NCBI GenBank assembly: GCA_035534575.1
Contig: DATLRT010000027.1
Span: forward strand, 1-14,912
Source: JAGWFU01 sp035534575
Lineage (GTDB): Archaea > Micrarchaeota > Micrarchaeia > Micrarchaeales > Micrarchaeaceae
DNA length: 14,912 nt
Direction: 5' to 3'
Shown here: piece after piece, positions 12,487 through 14,912 of the stretch
How positions within the stretch are numbered: position 1 is the stretch's first letter
Layout: every line of letters begins with the position of its first letter
Position numbers and translations under genes: made by a program
The notes under the pieces: generated by a model
The model's input: the letters and a program-made list of their open reading frames with translations, nothing else
Databases searched by the model: none
What the model was told of the DNA's origin: nothing

Positions 12487-12843
12487 ATGATGCCTAACAT
12501 AGACGCCAGAACGATGAAGAACATGATGGCCAAGATGGGCATCAGCTCCACGGAGATAAACGCAACCAGGGTGGTGATAGAGCTTCCGGACAGGGAGATA
12601 CTTGTCGAGAGCCCGCAGGTCACCAGAATCGAGGCTCAGGGGTCGGTCAGTTTCCAGATAAGCGGCACCATCACCGAGATGGAGAGGAACGTGAAGCTCG
12701 ACGTGACCGAGGACGATGTAAAGCTCGTTTCGGAGAGCACCGGGATAACGGATGAGACAGTTGTCAGAAAGGCGCTCGAGGACGCACAGGGAAACATCGC
12801 AAAGGCGATACTTGAGCTTGAGAAGCACGAACAGAGCAAGTAA
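12487..12843 (+). CDS. nac: Nascent polypeptide-associated complex protein (archaeal NAC)
   Basis: A 118-residue ribosome-associated chaperone that contacts emerging chains. Residues 1-18 are the Met-rich M-K-N-M-M-A-K-M-G segment. The NAC beta-barrel dimerisation domain covers about 20-70 (T-R-V-V-I-E-L then P-Q-V-T-R-I-E-A-Q-G). A UBA domain closes the protein (about 72-113: D-V-K-L-V-S-E-S-T-G-I then D-A-Q-G-N-I-A-K-A-I-L-E-L). Length and order are standard for the archaeal homodimeric protein. Two ATGs are adjacent (12487 and 12490). Its stop lies six bases from the convergent DUF424 gene. Confidence 0.95.
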   Translation: MMPNIDARTMKNMMAKMGISSTEINATRVVIELPDREILVESPQVTRIEAQGSVSFQISGTITEMERNVKLDVTEDDVKLVSESTGITDETVVRKALEDAQGNIAKAILELEKHEQSK

Positions 12844-12849
12844 AGAGAT

Positions 12850-13167
12850 TCAGGCCTTGCCAACTACCACGTATGCCTGCGCATAGGGAACTCCCTCAGC
12901 GGACAGAACGGCCGATTCCTCGATAAGCTCCATCTCGACCGCTATCCCAATCGACTCCTCGCCCACCACGTTAGCCGAAGAGATAGGCCTCGAGGCTATA
13001 AGCTCCATCGCCGCTTCCCTCTCGACCAGCTCGCCCTTGTAGAAGCTGGAGTAGGTCTTGATATCTATGAACAAATCCCCTTCTGACAGCGTCTTGGTTA
13101 TCAGCGACTGATCGCACATGGCCACTATGGCGCCGTTTTCTGTGTCATGAATCTTTATGTATATCAT
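12850..13167 (-). CDS. DUF424 family archaeal conserved protein
   Basis: A 105-residue small protein matching the archaeal DUF424 family by pattern: I-V-A-M-C-D near residue 14, a K-T-x-x-E-G-D-L segment (25-32), a F-Y-K-G-E-x-V-x-x-x-E-A segment near 42-53, A-N-V-V-G-E near 65-70, and a closing G-V-P-Y-A-Q-A-Y-V (92-100). The family is common in archaea and its function is unknown to me. ATG 13167 lies 10 bases after the glycosyltransferase stop, so the two are probably one transcript, although no functional link is evident. Confidence 0.85.
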   Translation of the reverse strand: MIYIKIHDTENGAIVAMCDQSLITKTLSEGDLFIDIKTYSSFYKGELVEREAAMELIASRPISSANVVGEESIGIAVEMELIEESAVLSAEGVPYAQAYVVVGKA

Positions 13168-13177
13168 GGAATCCAGC

Positions 13178-14758
13178 TCAGCCGTATTTCAGCATGAAGG
13201 CCATTGTGAGCATGTAGAGGAAGCCGTACCACACCAGCCATATCCCGCCAGCCAGGTCGCTCTGTAGCAGTGCTATGCCCGCCAACCCGAACATTATCGC
13301 CGCGAATGCGGTCTCCACCTTGGAGTTTGTGAGTATGGCCCTGAAGTTGAGAGTTACGTTCTTGGACTTCAGCCTGTTCCAGTTGATCCCTGGGTTGCTG
13401 TTGAGCACGGTGGCTATTGCGGCCTTGGTCCTCACGAAAGCAAGGGCATAGTTGAGCAGGAATATCATTGCCCCCTTCTTCCATGAGCCGAAGTATATAG
13501 CCGTAAGCAGCACTGGGGTGAGGAGCGATAGCGTGAAGGCGAAGAAGCCGAGAAGCTCCATGTAAAGGCCTATGCTGGCGGTGGCGAATATGTGGCTGAA
13601 GTTTATGTGGGAGAACGGCGCGGCTGAGAAGACCACGCCTATGGATATTATCGTGAACATTATCAGCACGACCGAGATGTAGTTAAGCCCCAGACCGTGG
13701 GTCACGTAGTCCATGTTCGAGAACGGGGACCTCTTGGTGAAGCCCCTCCTCTTGAAGAAGTAGCTTATGAACTGCGTGTCCCCGTAGTTGTAGCGCCACT
13801 GCTGCTTCACCAGCTCGGTGAAGCTCTTGACCGGCCTCCCGAGCGCGTACACCTTGGGCACGTACAGGCTCTTGTAGTTGTGCATGTCCGACTCGAAGCT
13901 GAAGAACGTGTCTTCTATTACGTACTCGGGGAAGCCGCCGATGACATCGAGCGCGCTCCTCTTTATGATGCCGCACGACCCGGCGAATATCGCGGTGTTG
14001 TTGAGGGCCCTGGCAGGCTGTATGAACTTGAAGAAGAATGCGTCGAACGTGTCCACCGTGTCGGAGAAGAAGTTGGCCTTCTTGTACCTCTTCTCTGTCT
14101 GTATGTAGGAGAGCTTGGGGTCGTTGAAGTAAGGTAGCATTTCCCTTATGTAGCCGGTGTCCATCAGCTCCTCGTCAGAGTCGAATATCGCCACGAACTC
14201 CTCCTTGGAGTGCTTTAGCATGTTGTTGAGCGCGCCGGCCTTGAATCCCGACCTGTCTCCCCTGTGCAGGTACTTGGCCCCGTACTTCCTCGCAACCTTT
14301 GCCATGGCCGCGCTTATGCCCGGGTCGCTGGAGTCGTCAAGCAGGTAGATGCTCATCTTGCCCTTGGGGTAGTCCATCTTTGTTATGGACCTGACGTTCT
14401 CGTCCACCATGGCCGGATCCTCGTTGTATATTGGGATGGCTATGGCGACCGTGGGCAGCCTGCCGAGCGGCTTCAGCCCGGCCTGTATCCGCCTTATGTA
14501 AGCATCGTAGAAGTACGACTTGAAGTACCATATTGAGGCGTAGACGTTGAAAAAGCCGGACACGAGCGATAGCGCGGCGAACGATATGGCGAGAACGTAC
14601 ATGTATGTGCTGTTAGCTAGAGTGAAAAGGTACACCGAGAATGCCATCCCCAGCACTGAAAGCGTGAGAAACAGCAGTACGGTAAGCATCCTCCCAATGA
14701 GCGGGATAGTTATCTTTAACATCGAATCAGTCTTATTGGAGAGTCCCGCTTCGGGCAT
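13178..14758 (-). CDS. Cellulose-synthase-like GT2 membrane glycosyltransferase
   Basis: A 526-residue processive-type family 2 glycosyltransferase that would build or extend a glycan from a nucleotide sugar at the membrane. Two N-terminal helices (about 25-48 and 53-78) precede the GT-A domain: A-I-P-I-Y-N-E (107-113), D141-D142, D-S-D (193-195), acceptor-site E282-D283, and Q-Q-W-R-Y (319-323). The last motif is Q-x-x-R-W in cellulose and hyaluronan synthases; here Tyr replaces Trp. Several C-terminal helices follow (from about residue 355), with a cytoplasmic R-T-K-A segment and a final pair near 485-525. A longer frame begins at GTG 14791, but the TATA box (14793-14803) predicts a start near 14772, so ATG 14758 is chosen; ATG 14722 is also possible. 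A role in surface glycans, perhaps related to the sequon-rich thioredoxin, is inference. Confidence 0.92.
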   Translation of the reverse strand: MPEAGLSNKTDSMLKITIPLIGRMLTVLLFLTLSVLGMAFSVYLFTLANSTYMYVLAISFAALSLVSGFFNVYASIWYFKSYFYDAYIRRIQAGLKPLGRLPTVAIAIPIYNEDPAMVDENVRSITKMDYPKGKMSIYLLDDSSDPGISAAMAKVARKYGAKYLHRGDRSGFKAGALNNMLKHSKEEFVAIFDSDEELMDTGYIREMLPYFNDPKLSYIQTEKRYKKANFFSDTVDTFDAFFFKFIQPARALNNTAIFAGSCGIIKRSALDVIGGFPEYVIEDTFFSFESDMHNYKSLYVPKVYALGRPVKSFTELVKQQWRYNYGDTQFISYFFKRRGFTKRSPFSNMDYVTHGLGLNYISVVLIMFTIISIGVVFSAAPFSHINFSHIFATASIGLYMELLGFFAFTLSLLTPVLLTAIYFGSWKKGAMIFLLNYALAFVRTKAAIATVLNSNPGINWNRLKSKNVTLNFRAILTNSKVETAFAAIMFGLAGIALLQSDLAGGIWLVWYGFLYMLTMAFMLKYG

Positions 14759-14792
14759 GTGGGGCGGTACGAGTAATCTATTAAATCGCACG

Positions 14793-14803
14793 CTTAAATA
14801 TGT
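14793..14803. promoter_or_regulatory. Shared TATA region between glycosyltransferase and tRNA-Ser
   Basis: CTTAAATATGT reads as a TATA-like element in both directions. On the minus strand (ACATATTTAAG) it predicts a start near 14772 for the glycosyltransferase. On the plus strand it predicts a start near 14824, seven bases before tRNA-Ser. Confidence 0.5.
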
Positions 14804-14830
14804 ATTGCCTGCCCAACTATTGTGTTACAT

Positions 14831-14912
14831 GCCGGGATGGCGGAATCCGGTAACGCGCCAGAAAACAGGCGAAACTCGAGATCTGGTTTCCGCAAGGAAT
14901 TTTGGGTTCGAA
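14831..14912 (+). tRNA. tRNA-Ser (anticodon CGA), partial at right edge, with probable intron
   Basis: The 5' arm GCCGGGA-TG-GCGG with the D-loop GG and GCG/CGC stem is followed by anticodon stem CCAGA (14858-14862) and TCTGG (14882-14886). Between them are 19 bases. Removing 12 leaves the normal loop CTCGAGA with anticodon CGA (14877-14879). A long variable arm (TTCC-GCA-type hairpin, about 14887-14900) fits a class II serine tRNA. The T arm begins TGGGTTCGAA and the window ends before the acceptor 3' strand, so the acceptor stem cannot be checked. Confidence 0.85.
14863..14874 (+). other. Probable 12-nt tRNA intron
   Basis: AAACAGGCGAAA separates anticodon stem base 31 from loop base 32 of tRNA-Ser. 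An equivalent boundary one base to the left gives the same mature tRNA. Most archaeal introns lie between 37 and 38, so the position is non-canonical, and 12 nt is very short. I could not draw a clear bulge-helix-bulge; GGCG in the intron can pair with CGCC at 14856-14859. Confidence 0.6.

Noticed and set aside
14759..14791. GTG start of the glycosyltransferase at 14791
   Set aside because: It lies upstream of the transcription start predicted from the TATA box at 14793-14803.
1..14912. CRISPR arrays, transposases, inverted terminal repeats and phage genes
   Set aside because: None were seen; the only repeat of note is the two-copy promoter block at 2249 and 2977.

Overview
The window is archaeal. 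The evidence is a C-terminally UBA-tailed NAC protein of the archaeal type, a DUF424 protein, an Lrp/AsnC-type regulator with two winged helices, and archaeal TATA boxes placed about 20-27 bp before start codons that are often nearly leaderless. The tRNA-Ala lacks an encoded CCA, and the partial tRNA-Ser appears to carry an intron. Compact gene packing, heavy use of AGG/AGA and ATA codons, and many unrecognised small proteins suggest a small-genome DPANN-like lineage, possibly Micrarchaeota; that placement is inference only.

Layout. 1-168 holds no recognised gene but has a convincing plus-strand TATA element. 169-2942 (minus) is an unrecognised cluster: a helical, TPR-like protein (2942->2304), then three tandem paralogs of an unknown family (2249->1551, 1561->869, 867->169) that overlap or abut. 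The first and second genes of the cluster each carry a near-identical copy of one ~41 bp promoter. 3087-3452 (plus) is a small lysine-rich protein, followed by tRNA-Ala(UGC) at 3515-3586. A DEAD-box helicase with an RGG-type tail lies at 5050->3680 (minus).

7569->5200 (minus) is a three-gene envelope redox operon: a CcdA-like thiol transporter, a membrane-anchored DipZ-type thioredoxin joined to the CcdA gene by an ATGA overlap, and an isochorismatase-fold hydrolase. The CcdA protein appears circularly permuted: the SPC helix that normally begins the family sits at its C terminus. Diverging from this operon across a shared palindromic TATA box is a protein with two tandem copies of the ribosomal-stalk P1/L12-type helical domain (7654-8157). 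A succinate-semialdehyde-dehydrogenase-like ALDH (9539->8172) and an unknown membrane-anchored protein (10172->9630) follow on the minus strand.

10331-12450 (plus) pairs the Lrp-like regulator with a THUMP-FtsJ RNA 2'-O-methyltransferase; NAC follows from its own promoter (12487-12843). A minus-strand pair, a cellulose-synthase-like GT2 glycosyltransferase and a DUF424 protein (14758->12850), converges on NAC. A tRNA-Ser(CGA) with a probable 12-nt intron runs off the right edge.

The strongest candidates for something new are the permuted CcdA in a split DipZ operon, the tandem P1-like protein, and the unknown three-paralog cluster with its duplicated promoter.
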